Below, piece after piece: positions 1-9,670 of a stretch of 64,000 bases of DNA (position 1 is its first letter; each line of letters starts with the position of its first letter). The DNA comes from Bacteroides rodentium JCM 16496 (GTDB lineage: Bacteria; Bacteroidota; Bacteroidia; Bacteroidales; Bacteroidaceae): positions 1-64,000 of the forward strand of contig NZ_BAKJ01000024.1 in the NCBI RefSeq assembly GCF_000614125.1. The letters are read 5' to 3'. Made by a program: the position numbers and the translations under genes. The notes below the pieces were generated by a model. That model was given only the letters and a program-made list of their open reading frames with translations, was not told the DNA's origin and ran no database searches.

Positions 1-22
1 ACTCTTCAACTTTATTTCGCGG

Positions 23-30
23 CAAAGTTA
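23..30 (-). promoter_or_regulatory. Possible -7 box of a leftward gene beyond the window
   Basis: The minus strand reads TAACTTTG, which fits the Bacteroides -7 consensus TAnnTTTG. It would drive a gene that lies left of position 1. No clear -33 TTTG is seen at the usual 19-21 bp, so this is a weak call. Confidence 0.3.
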
Positions 31-78
31 GTCTGCAATTTTTCCGGGCATTTCTCTTATTGTTCATTAGGATTGTCT

Positions 79-86
79 TATATTTG
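79..86 (+). promoter_or_regulatory. -7 box upstream of the AraC regulator
   Basis: TATATTTG matches the Bacteroides -7 consensus TAnnTTTG and lies 37 bp before the start codon at 124. The -33 element is not obvious. Confidence 0.4.
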
Positions 87-123
87 CATCTGCTCCCTTC
101 CAGGGGGATATTTTATCTGAATT

Positions 124-960
124 ATGAATGATAATACAGTGCCTCGGTCGGAAAACACCTCTTTTACCTTCGACTATGTATGCCTGGCTCCCGGCGAGCA
201 GATAGGTCTGCATGAGCAGGCAACGTGGGAGTTGTCTTATATCATCGTAGGCTCCGGCATGCGGCTGATAGGTGACCGTACGGAACCTTTCGGGAGTGGG
301 GAAGTGGTGATAGTTCCTCCGGATATACCGCATTGCTGGTATTTCGAGAATGATGTGACAGATGCGCAGGGGCGTATTGCCAATATCACGATAACTTTCG
401 GTCGGGAATTTCTTGATAACTGCTGTGTTGCTTTCCCTGAGCTGTTGGAATGTACGGAGAAGCTGAAGCGGAAAAGGGATGCCGTGAAGTTCGGGAAGGA
501 AAAGTCGGCGGCTATTGCCTCCGTCCTCGAGGAGATGCGTCCTTTGGGAAGGGCAGAACGCATCCCGCTGATGATAAAGCTGCTGCTCATCCTTGCCGGG
601 AGCGAGGAAGAGAGTGTGGTGGGGCGGTATCAGAAGATGGACCCGGAACGGGAGCGAATGAATAGGATACAAGTCTACGTCGTTTGTAACGCCAAGCGGG
701 ACATTACGCTGGATGACGTTGCCCGCCACGTGGGGATGAACCGCACTTCTTTCTGTATCTTTTTCAAGAAAGCTTCGGGAAAGACTTTCGTCACTTATCT
801 CAATGAATACCGCATTGAGCTTGCCTGCCGGCTGCTGAAACAACAAAAGGTATCCGTAGCAGAAATCTGCTATCAGGTGGGATTCAACAATGTCCCTTAT
901 TTCAACCGGGTTTTCAAGAAGGTGAAGGGTGTTTCGCCGAGTGAATATGCTGTTCTGTAG
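124..960 (+). CDS. AraC-family transcriptional regulator with cupin-like sensor domain
   Basis: This 278-residue protein has the two-part build of classic AraC regulators. Residues about 15-100 form a cupin-like effector domain, with the typical block GSGEVVIVPPDIPHCW. Residues about 178-278 hold two helix-turn-helix motifs; the second carries VAEICYQVGFNNVPYFNRVFKK, shown here only to locate it near residues 240-262. The family binds a small ligand, often a sugar, and activates or represses nearby genes. No signal peptide or membrane segment is present, so it is cytoplasmic. It stands alone; the facing gene left of the window or the downstream region could be its target. The reading frame is intact. 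Confidence 0.88.
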   Translation: MNDNTVPRSENTSFTFDYVCLAPGEQIGLHEQATWELSYIIVGSGMRLIGDRTEPFGSGEVVIVPPDIPHCWYFENDVTDAQGRIANITITFGREFLDNCCVAFPELLECTEKLKRKRDAVKFGKEKSAAIASVLEEMRPLGRAERIPLMIKLLLILAGSEEESVVGRYQKMDPERERMNRIQVYVVCNAKRDITLDDVARHVGMNRTSFCIFFKKASGKTFVTYLNEYRIELACRLLKQQKVSVAEICYQVGFNNVPYFNRVFKKVKGVSPSEYAVL

Positions 961-996
961 GGGAAAGAGGGGGGAGTGGACGAAAGGTATGGGCAT

Positions 997-1058
997 AAAA
1001 AAAGGAGTACCGCTGTACTCCAACCTTTGTTAACCTTAAATCTAATACTATGAAAAAC
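997..1058 (-). ncRNA. Candidate small RNA, about 60 nt, with promoter and intrinsic terminator
   Basis: On the minus strand a full transcription unit without a reading frame can be seen. A -33 TTTG (1095-1092) is followed after exactly 19 bp by TACCTTTG (1072-1065), an ideal Bacteroides promoter. Transcription should begin near 1058. The transcript ends in the hairpin GGAGTACAGCGGTACTCC (1021-1004) followed by seven U. The strand contains only a four-codon ATG frame, so a coding role is unlikely. The start site is estimated from the promoter spacing. It runs towards the 3' end of the AraC gene and could also act as an antisense or terminator element for it. Confidence 0.6.
1004..1021 (-). terminator. 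Intrinsic terminator of the small RNA
   Basis: A seven-pair perfect stem GGAGTAC/GTACTCC with a four-base loop is followed on the minus strand by seven T (1003-997). Confidence 0.65.
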
Positions 1059-1064
1059 ACATTG

Positions 1065-1095
1065 CAAAGGTACGGACTTTTTGCTTATCTCCAAA
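1065..1095 (-). promoter_or_regulatory. Promoter of the small RNA
   Basis: TTTG at 1095-1092, 19 bp, then TACCTTTG at 1072-1065 on the minus strand. This matches both boxes and the spacing of the primary sigma factor consensus in Bacteroides. Confidence 0.65.
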
Positions 1096-1205
1096 TAAAG
1101 CAAATAAAAAAGGCTGTTTTATAACATGTTTTAGGAAAATACGTCTCTTTGTTAAGGCTTGCTAAGGTTTTGAAGCCTCTCCGTGGCTGTTTTCTAAAAA
1201 AGAAT

Positions 1206-1213
1206 TATCTTTG
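1206..1213 (+). promoter_or_regulatory. Possible -7 box upstream of mutS
   Basis: TATCTTTG lies 81 bp before the mutS start. It matches TAnnTTTG, but a -33 TTTG at the right distance is lacking. Confidence 0.35.
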
Positions 1214-1294
1214 TCACATTAAGTTTTGGGCCTTACTTGACGATTTTCTGCTCTCTTGGCTCAAAGTTTTGGAAATTAAAAATTAAAGACTTGT

Positions 1295-3909
1295 ATGCAC
1301 GAAGATATTGTCCTTACCCCGATGATGAAACAGTTCCTCGACTTGAAGGCAAAGCATCCCGATGCTGTCATGCTGTTTCGTTGTGGTGACTTCTATGAAA
1401 CCTATTCCACCGATGCCGTCGTCGCGTCCGAAATCCTTGGCATTACCTTGACCAAACGTGCCAACGGCAAGGGGAAAACCATCGAAATGGCGGGCTTCCC
1501 CCATCATGCCCTCGACACCTATCTGCCCAAGCTGATACGTGCCGGCAAGCGTGTGGCCATCTGCGACCAGTTGGAGGACCCGAAGCTGACGAAGAAACTC
1601 GTAAAGCGGGGCATCACGGAGCTGGTGACGCCGGGAGTCTCCATCAACGACAATGTGCTGAACTACCGGGAGAATAACTTCCTGGCTGCCGTACACTTCG
1701 GCAAGGGTGCCTGCGGTGTGGCTTTCCTGGATATATCTACGGGCGAATTTCTGACGGCGGAAGGTCCTTTCGACTATGTGGACAAGCTGCTGAACAACTT
1801 TGCCCCCAAAGAGGTGCTTTTCGAGCGTGGCAAGCGGTTGATGTTCGAAGGGAACTTCGGCAGCAAGTTCTTCACCTTCGAGCTGGACGACTGGGTGTTT
1901 ACCGAGACTTCCGCCCGCGAGAAGCTGTTGAAGCATTTCGAGGTGAAGAACCTGAAAGGCTTCGGTGTGGAGCATCTTAAGAACGGTATCATCGCTTCGG
2001 GAGCCATCCTGCAATACCTCATCATGACGCAGCATACGCAGATAGGGCATGTCACTTCGCTGGCACGCATCGAGGAGGATAAGTACGTCCGTCTGGATAA
2101 GTTCACAGTGCGCAGCCTGGAGCTGATGGGATCGATGAACGACGGCGGTAGCAGTCTGCTGAATGTGATAGACAAGACCATCAGCCCGATGGGGGCCCGC
2201 CTGCTGAAACGCTGGCTGGTATTCCCGTTGAAGGATGTGCAGCCGATTAACGAGCGGCTGAATGTAGTGGAATACTTCTTCCGCCAGCCTGATTTCAAGG
2301 AGTTGATAGAGGAGCAGCTGCATCTGATAGGTGACTTGGAGCGTATCATTTCCAAAGTGGCGGTAGGCCGTGTCTCTCCGCGTGAGGTAGTGGCGCTGAA
2401 GGTGGCTTTGCAGGCGATAGAACCCATCAAAGCGGCTTGCATGGATGCCGATAATGCCAGCTTGAACCATATAGGCGAGCAGTTGAACATCTGCCAGTCC
2501 ATCCGCGACCGCATCGACCGGGAGATAGACAATGATCCGCCGTTGCTGATTAATAAGGGCGGTGTCATCAAGTCCGGCGTCAGTGCCGAGCTGGACGAGC
2601 TGCGCCGGATAGCCTACTCCGGCAAGGATTATCTGTTGCAGATACAGCAGCGCGAGAGCGAGCTGACGGAGATTCCCAGCTTGAAGATAGGCTACAACAA
2701 TGTTTTCGGCTACTATATCGAGGTGCGCAACACGCATAAGGACAAGGTGCCGGCAGAGTGGATACGCAAGCAGACCCTTGCCAATGCCGAACGCTACATT
2801 ACCCAGGAATTGAAGGAGTACGAGGAGAAGATTCTTGGTGCGGAGGACAAGATACTGGTACTGGAAACACAGCTCTATGCCGAATTGGTGCAATCATTGA
2901 GTGAGTTTATCCCCGCCATTCAAATCAATGCGAACCAGATAGCGCGGTTGGACTGCCTGCTCTCCTTTGCCACGGCAGCGCGCGAGAACAACTATATACG
3001 CCCCGTCATTGCCGACGACGATGTGTTGGAAATCCGCCAGGGGCGCCACCCGGTGATTGAGAAGCAGCTCCCCATTGGCGAGAAGTATATTGCCAATGAT
3101 GTGATGCTGGATAGCCAGACGCAGCAGATTATTATCATTACGGGTCCCAACATGGCGGGTAAGTCTGCTTTGCTGAGGCAGACGGCGCTGATTACGCTGC
3201 TGGCTCAAATCGGCAGTTTCGTGCCTGCGGAGAGTGCCCATATCGGCTGGTGGATAAGATATTCACTCGTGTGGGTGCCAGCGATAATATTTCCGTGGGC
3301 GAGTCTACCTTTATGGTGGAGATGAACGAGGCGGCAGATATCCTGAACAACCTTTCTCCCCGCAGTCTGGTGCTGTTCGACGAGCTGGGGCGCGGTACTT
3401 CTACGTACGATGGTATTTCCATTGCCTGGGCGATTGTGGAGCATATACACGAGCATCCCAAGGCAAAAGCCCGAACCTTGTTTGCCACGCACTACCATGA
3501 GCTGAATGAGATGGAGAAGAGCTTCAAACGCATCAAGAACTACAACGTTTCGGTGAAGGAGATAGATAACAAAGTCATCTTCTTGCGCAAATTGGAGCGC
3601 GGCGGTAGCGAACACTCCTTCGGTATCCATGTAGCCAAAATGGCAGGTATGCCCAAAAGCATCGTGAAGCGTGCCAACGACATACTGAGACAACTGGAAA
3701 CGGACAATCGCCAGCAGGGAATCTCCAACAAGCCGATGGCGGAAGTAGGAGAGACGCGCGGCGGCATGCAACTCAGCTTCTTCCAGCTCGACGACCCGGT
3801 GCTGTGTCAGATACGCGATGAGATACTGAATCTGGATGTGAATAACCTGACACCGCTGGAGGCACTGAACAAGCTGAATGATATAAAGAGGATAGTGAAA
3901 GGGAAATAG
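1295..3909 (+). CDS. mutS: DNA mismatch repair protein MutS (frame broken once)
   Basis: MutS recognises base mismatches and small loops and starts mismatch repair with MutL. The N-terminal mismatch-binding domain carries [10 protein letters not shown] near residues 29-38, which contains the Phe-x-Glu pair that contacts the mismatch. The ATPase domain has Walker [15 protein letters not shown] near 617-630, and after the break the Walker B region [16 protein letters not shown] and the ATHYHEL block. The full length is about 871 residues, normal for Bacteroides MutS. The frame breaks near 3240-3250, where one missing C in ATCGGC-CTGGTG restores [19 protein letters not shown] split mutS would make a mutator, but the break fits the pattern of missing bases in the whole window. 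Confidence 0.95.
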
Positions 3910-3926
3910 AGGCAAGCGCTGAAAAA

Positions 3927-3966
3927 ATCCCCTTTCCGGTTCATGTCTGAATCCGGAAAAGGGGAT
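3927..3966 (+). terminator. Terminator hairpin after mutS
   Basis: ATCCCCTTTCCGG (3927-3939) pairs with CCGGAAAAGGGGAT (3953-3966), 18 bp after the mutS stop codon. An A-rich stretch before it could also serve leftward transcription from the fimbrillin-like gene. Confidence 0.6.
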
Positions 3967-4128
3967 AAACAAACAAAACAAGGCCGAATAAGCATGATTC
4001 ACATCAGGGAAATCCGGTTGCCTCAGGTAACGCGTGTGATAGCCTGAGGAAAGAAGCGGCTGCAAGTGGATTTTGTCTCACATGGAAGCCACCTTCTATT
4101 TTTATTAGGATTATGATTGGAAAAAGAA

Positions 4129-5388
4129 TTAATCTTCGACAACTCCTCCACCAATTCCTCCTTCCGTCACAAGAGGTACACCACTTACATCTTCTATTGT
4201 GATGGTGTAGCAGGTATTGTGACTTATTTTGTTGAGATTCATTTCATTAAGCGGTTTCTTGTAGATGGCTTGGGCCGTATTAGCGCCGCTCTTCTGCGTA
4301 CCTTCCAGTAGGAGATACATGCCTTCGGTATTTCCGATGCTGTAGGTGTAAAACAGTTGCGGATAATTCAGATAGCCGTCTTTCGCTTCTGTTGCTTTCG
4401 TCGTAGCTGTCAAGGTGAGTGGAATCGTGGCTGTGGCGGCAGTAGATGCGATGACGAATGATTGGTTGTTGGCGCCTACCAGCTTGACGGTCGTGGGGGT
4501 GAAGCCGTTCTCTGCGTTCAGGCGCAGGTCAATTCGTGCAGCGGCACGTTCAAGCACGGCAGAGATCTGAATTACGTCATCCGTCCATGCTTCACCGGAG
4601 ATTTCCACTTTCTTGAACATCAGTAGCGGGCAGTCCAGATTTCCGGTAGCGGCAGTGGCCATCAAGGCTTCGAAGTTTGCGGTTGTGATACCTTCTTCAA
4701 GATTTTCCAGCAAAACAGTATTGTTGGCTGCGGCGTTGGCTACGATGTAGAAGGTTTTGTTTTCTTTGGTAAGGATGTTGTTCAGCGTTATTTTTTGGCC
4801 GTCACCGGTGGCTGCGGGAGTCCATGCCTCGGACAGCAGGCCGGTGTAGGCTTTTTCTAACTTTCCATCGGCATCGAAGAGGTAGGCGGCAAGGTCTTGC
4901 ACCTTACGTTCTGCTTCGGTGGCTGTGGTGTATTCCTCACCGGATGTTGTGGCGGGTGTCACAGTTACTTCGATTGCATTTCCGCTGGGGGATACAATAG
5001 CGCCGTTGGTTTCGCCGCCCTCTTCCCAATCGGAAACTTCCAGTGTGGCCACGATGGCACCGTCTACTTCGTTTAGTTCAACGGTGTATTGAACATTACG
5101 ACGTAGTGGTTCATGGTTGCCGGTGAAGGCTTTTTCGTCCAATGTAGGCACGGTGTGTTCAATGCCGTCGATGGTGCCTTTCACGTCCAGTGCGAGGTCG
5201 CATTGGTCGTTGGGGCATCTTGCATTGGATTTTCCAATGATTCGTCCAATTCGGTATGTAAGAAGAAATCCCTGGTTTTAGCCCACTTTTTTGCCGTTCC
5301 ATTCGGGTTGTTCGTGAGTTTGTGCTGTTGCGGCTGCGGTAACAAGCAGCCCGGTGAATGCGAAACTCAAAAAAGAGATTCTTCTCAT
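4129..5388 (-). pseudogene. Fimbrillin-like secreted protein with damaged N-terminal region
   Basis: The intact part (351 residues from a GTG at 5184) looks like fimbrillin-type proteins of Bacteroides. LRRNVQYTVELNEVDG then ATLEVSDWEEG resembles the C-terminal strand region of one such domain. ATEAERKVQDLAAYLFDADG resembles the start of the next, which ends with NLNKISHNTCYTITIEDV. An ATG at 5388 starts a clear signal peptide (MRRISFLSFAFTGLLVTAAA) in the same frame, but a TAA stops it after 36 codons. Removing one A from the A6 run near 5285 opens another frame for about 30 codons. The first domain is much too short, so an internal deletion, a chimera or paired sequence errors are all possible. 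Adhesion or surface-fibre function is inferred only from the family. Confidence 0.5.
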
Positions 5389-5410
5389 AAATGCAAATGG
5401 TATAAGATGA

Positions 5411-8400
5411 TTAAGTATTAGTGATTTTCTGCACTTCCTTCACGTTCTTCTTTTGCTGTTCGCTGTATTGGCGGGGCGGCATTCCGTAGCGTTGTGAAAA
5501 AGCTTTATAGAAAGTGCTGCGGTTGGTGAATCCCGTGCGGTCCATCAGTCTTCGATGGTGAAGTTGCTGGAGACTAACAAGCGTTCCGCCGTGGAGAGGC
5601 GGTATTCTTTGATGATGTCGGCGGGTGATTTGTCGGTAAGCGGTTTCAGCTTGCGGTAGAACTGCCGACTGCTGTAGCCCATTTCCTTACTCAGGAGTTC
5701 TACTTGCAGGTCGGGGTTGGCCAGGTTTTTTTCAATGACTTCTGTCATTTTCTCTAAAAATTCTTGTTCTTCTTTGTGCAGGCAGCTTCCTTCTTTCCAG
5801 GTAAAGGTGCTGAGTGCCGAACTATAATATTCTTTCAGGTTTTCTTCGCGGCGGATGAGATGATAGACCATCTTTTCCAAGTATTTCACATTGAAAGGCT
5901 TGGTGACATAGGCATCTGCTCCCGCTTCCAGTCCTTTTACTTGGTCGTCTTCGTGGTGGAGTGCCGAGAGCAGGATGAGGGGGATATGGCTCCACAGCTT
6001 ATGTTGCTTGATAGTGGAGGTGAAGGATAGCCCGTCTATATCGGGCATCATCACGTCTGAGATGATGAGGTCTGGCTGTCGTTGCTCCAAGCTGTCTAAT
6101 GCCTTTTGGGCATTATTGAAGGAGAGTACGTTGTATTTCTCTGTGAATATTTCGGATACGAACCACAGCATGGAAGGGTCATCATCTATCACCATGACCG
6201 TCTGCTTGTTTGTGTCGAATTCTTGGGTGTACTTTTCGGGCAGTTCTTGCACTTCTTCGGCGGGAATGCTTGGAGAAGCCGCTTCGTATGCGGTTTGCGG
6301 TACTTCTTGTCCGTTGGGGGGTAGCGAGGGCAGGCTTACAGTGAAGGTGGTCAGTTCGCCTGGTACACTTTCGATGTTTATGTCCCCTTCCAACAGTGTC
6401 ACCATGTTTTTGCAGATGGCCAGTCCAAGTCCGTTTCTTGAGTTTTTGCCGTTCATCTCCACGGAGTCGAGAATCTTATAGCGGTCGAATATCTTTCCGA
6501 GATTTTCCGGTGTGATGCCTTTTCCGGTATTGGCTATTTTTAAAATAAGACGCTCGTTTTTTGTATACAACGTCACACTGATGTTCCCCTTGTCTGGTGT
6601 GTACTTGAAAGCGTTGGATATGAGGTTTCCGGCTATTTTGTTGAAGCAACTCAAATCGGTGTTCCATATCAGTTCGGGAGCGATGTCAAGTCGGTAGTTC
6701 ATTTCTCTGTTTTCCGCCATGTCACCGAAAGATTCGGCGATGTCCCTTAACTTTTCGGAAACAGGTTGCGGCTGTATGGAGAGCACTTTGTTCCCCGTTT
6801 CCAGTCTTCTGAACTCCAGCAATTCCACGATGAGTCCGTTCAGCTTTTCTACGTTTTGCTGAATCATCTTGGCGTAGCGGTGAGTGTAGATGTCTGTCTC
6901 CTTGTGGGTAAGTATTTTCTCGCATGGTCCCTGAATCAGGGTGAGGGGTGTGCAAAACTCGTGGGTGATGTTAGTGAAGAAACGCAGTTTTGATTCATAG
7001 ACTTCCTCTTTTTTCTGTCGTTCCATTTTCTTCATCATGTGCTGCCGCTTCAGGCGGTAGGTATAGAATGCATAGGCGACTATGCCTGTACATAGTAGTA
7101 ACCCTAACAAAAAGTAGCCCACATAGGCCCAGGAACTGAGATACCAGGGAGGAGCTATGTAAATAGTGAAGGCTTGTGGATGGCTTTCTTTACCGTTGAT
7201 GTTGTTGCGGTATTTCACAAACAGCGTATATTCTCCGGGGGAAAGGTTGGAGAAGATGGCGTTGGGTGAAACTCCGTTTTCTATCCATTGGTCGCTTGCT
7301 TCCTTTAGTTTATAGGAGTAGAAATAGTTGTTTCCGTTAATGTAGTCTGTTACCCGGAAGTTGAGCTGGAAGAAGTTGTGTTTATAGTCCAGTTGTAGCA
7401 TGGGCTTTCCGCCTTTGTAGTGTAGAAAGTCATGTAGGTTGTATTCCTTACCGAAGATGGAAAGTCCTTTCAGGCTGATTTCGGGCATATAGTCCGTGGT
7501 GATGTAAGAATCGGGTTTCACGGTGACGAAGCCGTTTACACCTCCAAAGAAAAGGATTCCCGTGGCATTGTCTTTGTAGAAGGCTCCATCACTAAATTCG
7601 GTCACGACCAGTCCGTTTCCGTTGTTGTAGGTCTGCTTGGTCTGTTCTTGGGGGTTGAGCCTCATTAATCCTTGATTGGTACTCACCCAGAGATTGCCTC
7701 GGTTGTCCTCCAAGATGCCGTGTACGGTGCTGTTGGTGTAGAGCTTTGCACTGATGCTGTCTGGGTTTCCGTCTTCGTTTGGATGGAAACGGAGAAGCCC
7801 CGATCCAGTGCCCAGCCAGTAGCCTTGCTCGTTTTTGTGTATGGCGAACACATCGTTGGCGGTTTGGCTGTTTACCAAATTGTTGAAGCGGAACTGTGTC
7901 ATCTCTCCGGTGCGCACATCAATACGGTAGGCTCCGAGCCTCTGTTTCCGAACCACAGCGCAGAACTGTTTTCACGGTAGGAGGTGAAAAAGTAGTTTGA
8001 TGCCATGTGTCCGTTGCTTACCAGCGTACGTGCGGCATGCTTCACGGTGAGGTTTGTTCCCCGGTTTTCTATAATCACCTTTACGATTCCTTCGCCTACG
8101 GTGGAAATCCACAGTGTGCTGTCGTTGGTTTGGTCGATGGAGTGCACATATTTCACTTTGGTTCCATCGGCTTGTACTGACAGCTCTTTTAGTTGACGGG
8201 TAGAGTAGGAGTAATAGTTGATTCCGTTTTCCGTGCCTATCCAAAGTCTATCTTTGCCACCGGGTGCGAAGCAGTAGACGGAGTTGTCGGTCAGTGTGCT
8301 GTTACTGGTGATGAGACGGTCATGTTTTTCGGGTATACTGTTGACAAGATAGTTTGGTATGCGCAATATGCCGCTGCCCTTGGTTCCTATCCATAGGGTC

Positions 8401-9478
8401 TGCTGTGGGTCGAGGTAGAGGCTGCGTACCGGGTTGTTTACCTGATATGCGGGAGTGCTGAGCAGGGTGTTGGTCATGGTGAACGTGTCATTGTAAAGCA
8501 TGTATAGCCCTTCTCCGTCGGTAGCTACCCATACGATGTCTTGAAATTTGTCTTTCATCAGGCAGAAGATGCCCGACTGTATTTCGGTGTGCTCTATACG
8601 GTATTTAATCTTTTGGTCCGTTTCATATTTCAATACTATCAAGCCGCTGCTTTTGAAACCGATGCAGAAATCATTTTCTCGTTTGATGATGGAAGATACT
8701 TCACCTCGTTTTTCTATTTCGTCTTTCAGGTCGGCAATGTAGTAGCACTGTCGGTTGCTGAAACTATATTCGTAGAGGGCATAGGTTTCATCAATGAAGT
8801 AGGCTGAATCTTCTCCGATGAAGGCATGCTTCAGTCCATGATGTCCAAATGGCTTTTCCGGAATCAGTGTCACGCTTTTTTCCGTGTGGTTCAGACGATA
8901 GCAACGGGTGTTGTTTCCGGCTGCGAATATCCAAAGCAGGTTGTTGGAATCGATGGTCATGGACAGTACTTTATTAAAATCCATGGAAGGGGTGTCCAGT
9001 TGGAGGAATTTTTGGTTCTCTTGTTGGTAGTGATACAGATTTCCGTCATCTTTCAGCACTAACATGCAGTTGTTGTTGCTTCGTGCTAAGAAGATATTGT
9101 CCTTGAATTCGGTAAAGGTTCGGCAGGTCTGTCGGTATGTATCCAATCTGTCCAATCCGTAGTTGGTTTGCAACCACAGTATGCCTGGCTCTGATTCTAC
9201 TATCTGGCTGATGATGTTGCCTGACAATAGGTTGCGTGACACATCAACGGGCGTATATAGGTGGATATTGTTGCCGTCAAATACGTTCAGTCCGTCGCAC
9301 GTCCCTATCCAGAGTATACCTTGGCTGTCTTGGTAAAGGGATTGGATGGCACTATTGGAAAGGCGGTCGTTTTATTGGAAAATTGCCGTAGGCTGTAAGC
9401 GTGAACAAAATCCGGAAAACAGTATAAGAGGCTGATGAGCAATAAAAGTGTACGGCCTTTCCAGTATATGTCTTTCAT
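5411..9478 (-). CDS. Hybrid two-component system sensor/regulator (frame broken three times)
   Basis: HTCS proteins sense a glycan breakdown product in the periplasm and activate the adjacent utilisation locus. The order seen is: signal peptide/anchor (MKDIYWKGRTLLLLISLLYC), about 700 residues of beta-propeller repeats (WIGTCDGLNVFDG, LWIGTKGSGILRI, LWIGTENGINYYS), a Y_Y_Y domain, a membrane segment (YVGYFLLGLLLCTGIVAYAF), a histidine kinase with H-box FFTNITHEFCTPLTLI and ATPase block NGLGLAICK, a receiver with IISDVMMPDIDG, and a C-terminal AraC helix-turn-helix. Breaks lie near 9370 (A run), 7940 and 5550; one base at each restores about 1356 residues, the usual size. It lies next to GH97 and the mannan operon and is their likely regulator. 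The H-box is slightly unusual (HEFCTP rather than HELRTP). Confidence 0.92.
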
Positions 9479-9504
9479 GTGGCTTGTTGTATTTATTTAA
9501 GTTG

Positions 9505-9536
9505 CAAAGATACGTTTTAAGGTGGAAACAGTCAAT
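9505..9536 (-). promoter_or_regulatory. Promoter of the first HTCS gene
   Basis: On the minus strand ATTG (9536-9533) is followed after 20 bp by TATCTTTG (9512-9505), 27 bp before the ATG at 9478. Both boxes and the spacing fit the Bacteroides consensus. Confidence 0.55.
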
Positions 9537-9558
9537 GTTTACAATATACTTTCTTTTG

Positions 9559-9652
9559 TACCTGGCTACTATTCGCTCCGTGTCTGCTCCGTGTCCTTAG
9601 AGTTGGACTTGATAGGGAGCAGGTACGGAGCAGGTACGGAGCTGGTAGGTAT
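9559..9652. repeat. Hairpin repeat element with 11-bp phased arms, copy A
   Basis: The right arm repeats GGAGCAGGTAC with an 11-bp period (about 9617-9650). The left arm has the complementary GCTCCGTGTCT unit twice (about 9574-9595). The arms together can fold into a long imperfect hairpin. Related elements occur at 39488-39586 and 56975-57093. This copy sits between the HTCS promoter and the GH97 stop codon. Confidence 0.6.
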
Positions 9653-9670
9653 GGGTGCTGTGGGCTCGGT

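Larger units (their letters stand above)
961..1294. other. Intergenic gap between the AraC regulator and mutS
   Basis: The gap holds a minus-strand sRNA candidate with its own promoter and terminator (about 997-1095) and a possible mutS promoter (1206-1213). Nothing else is recognised in it. Confidence 0.6.

Noticed and set aside
1283..2893. 536-codon open frame antisense to mutS
   Set aside because: It lies fully opposite conserved MutS domains, has a biased composition rich in Leu, Gln and His, and no recognisable motif.
1295..3909. Two separate mutS genes or programmed frameshifting
   Set aside because: No slippery site or second start with a proper lead was seen, and the same kind of break occurs in 13 other genes.
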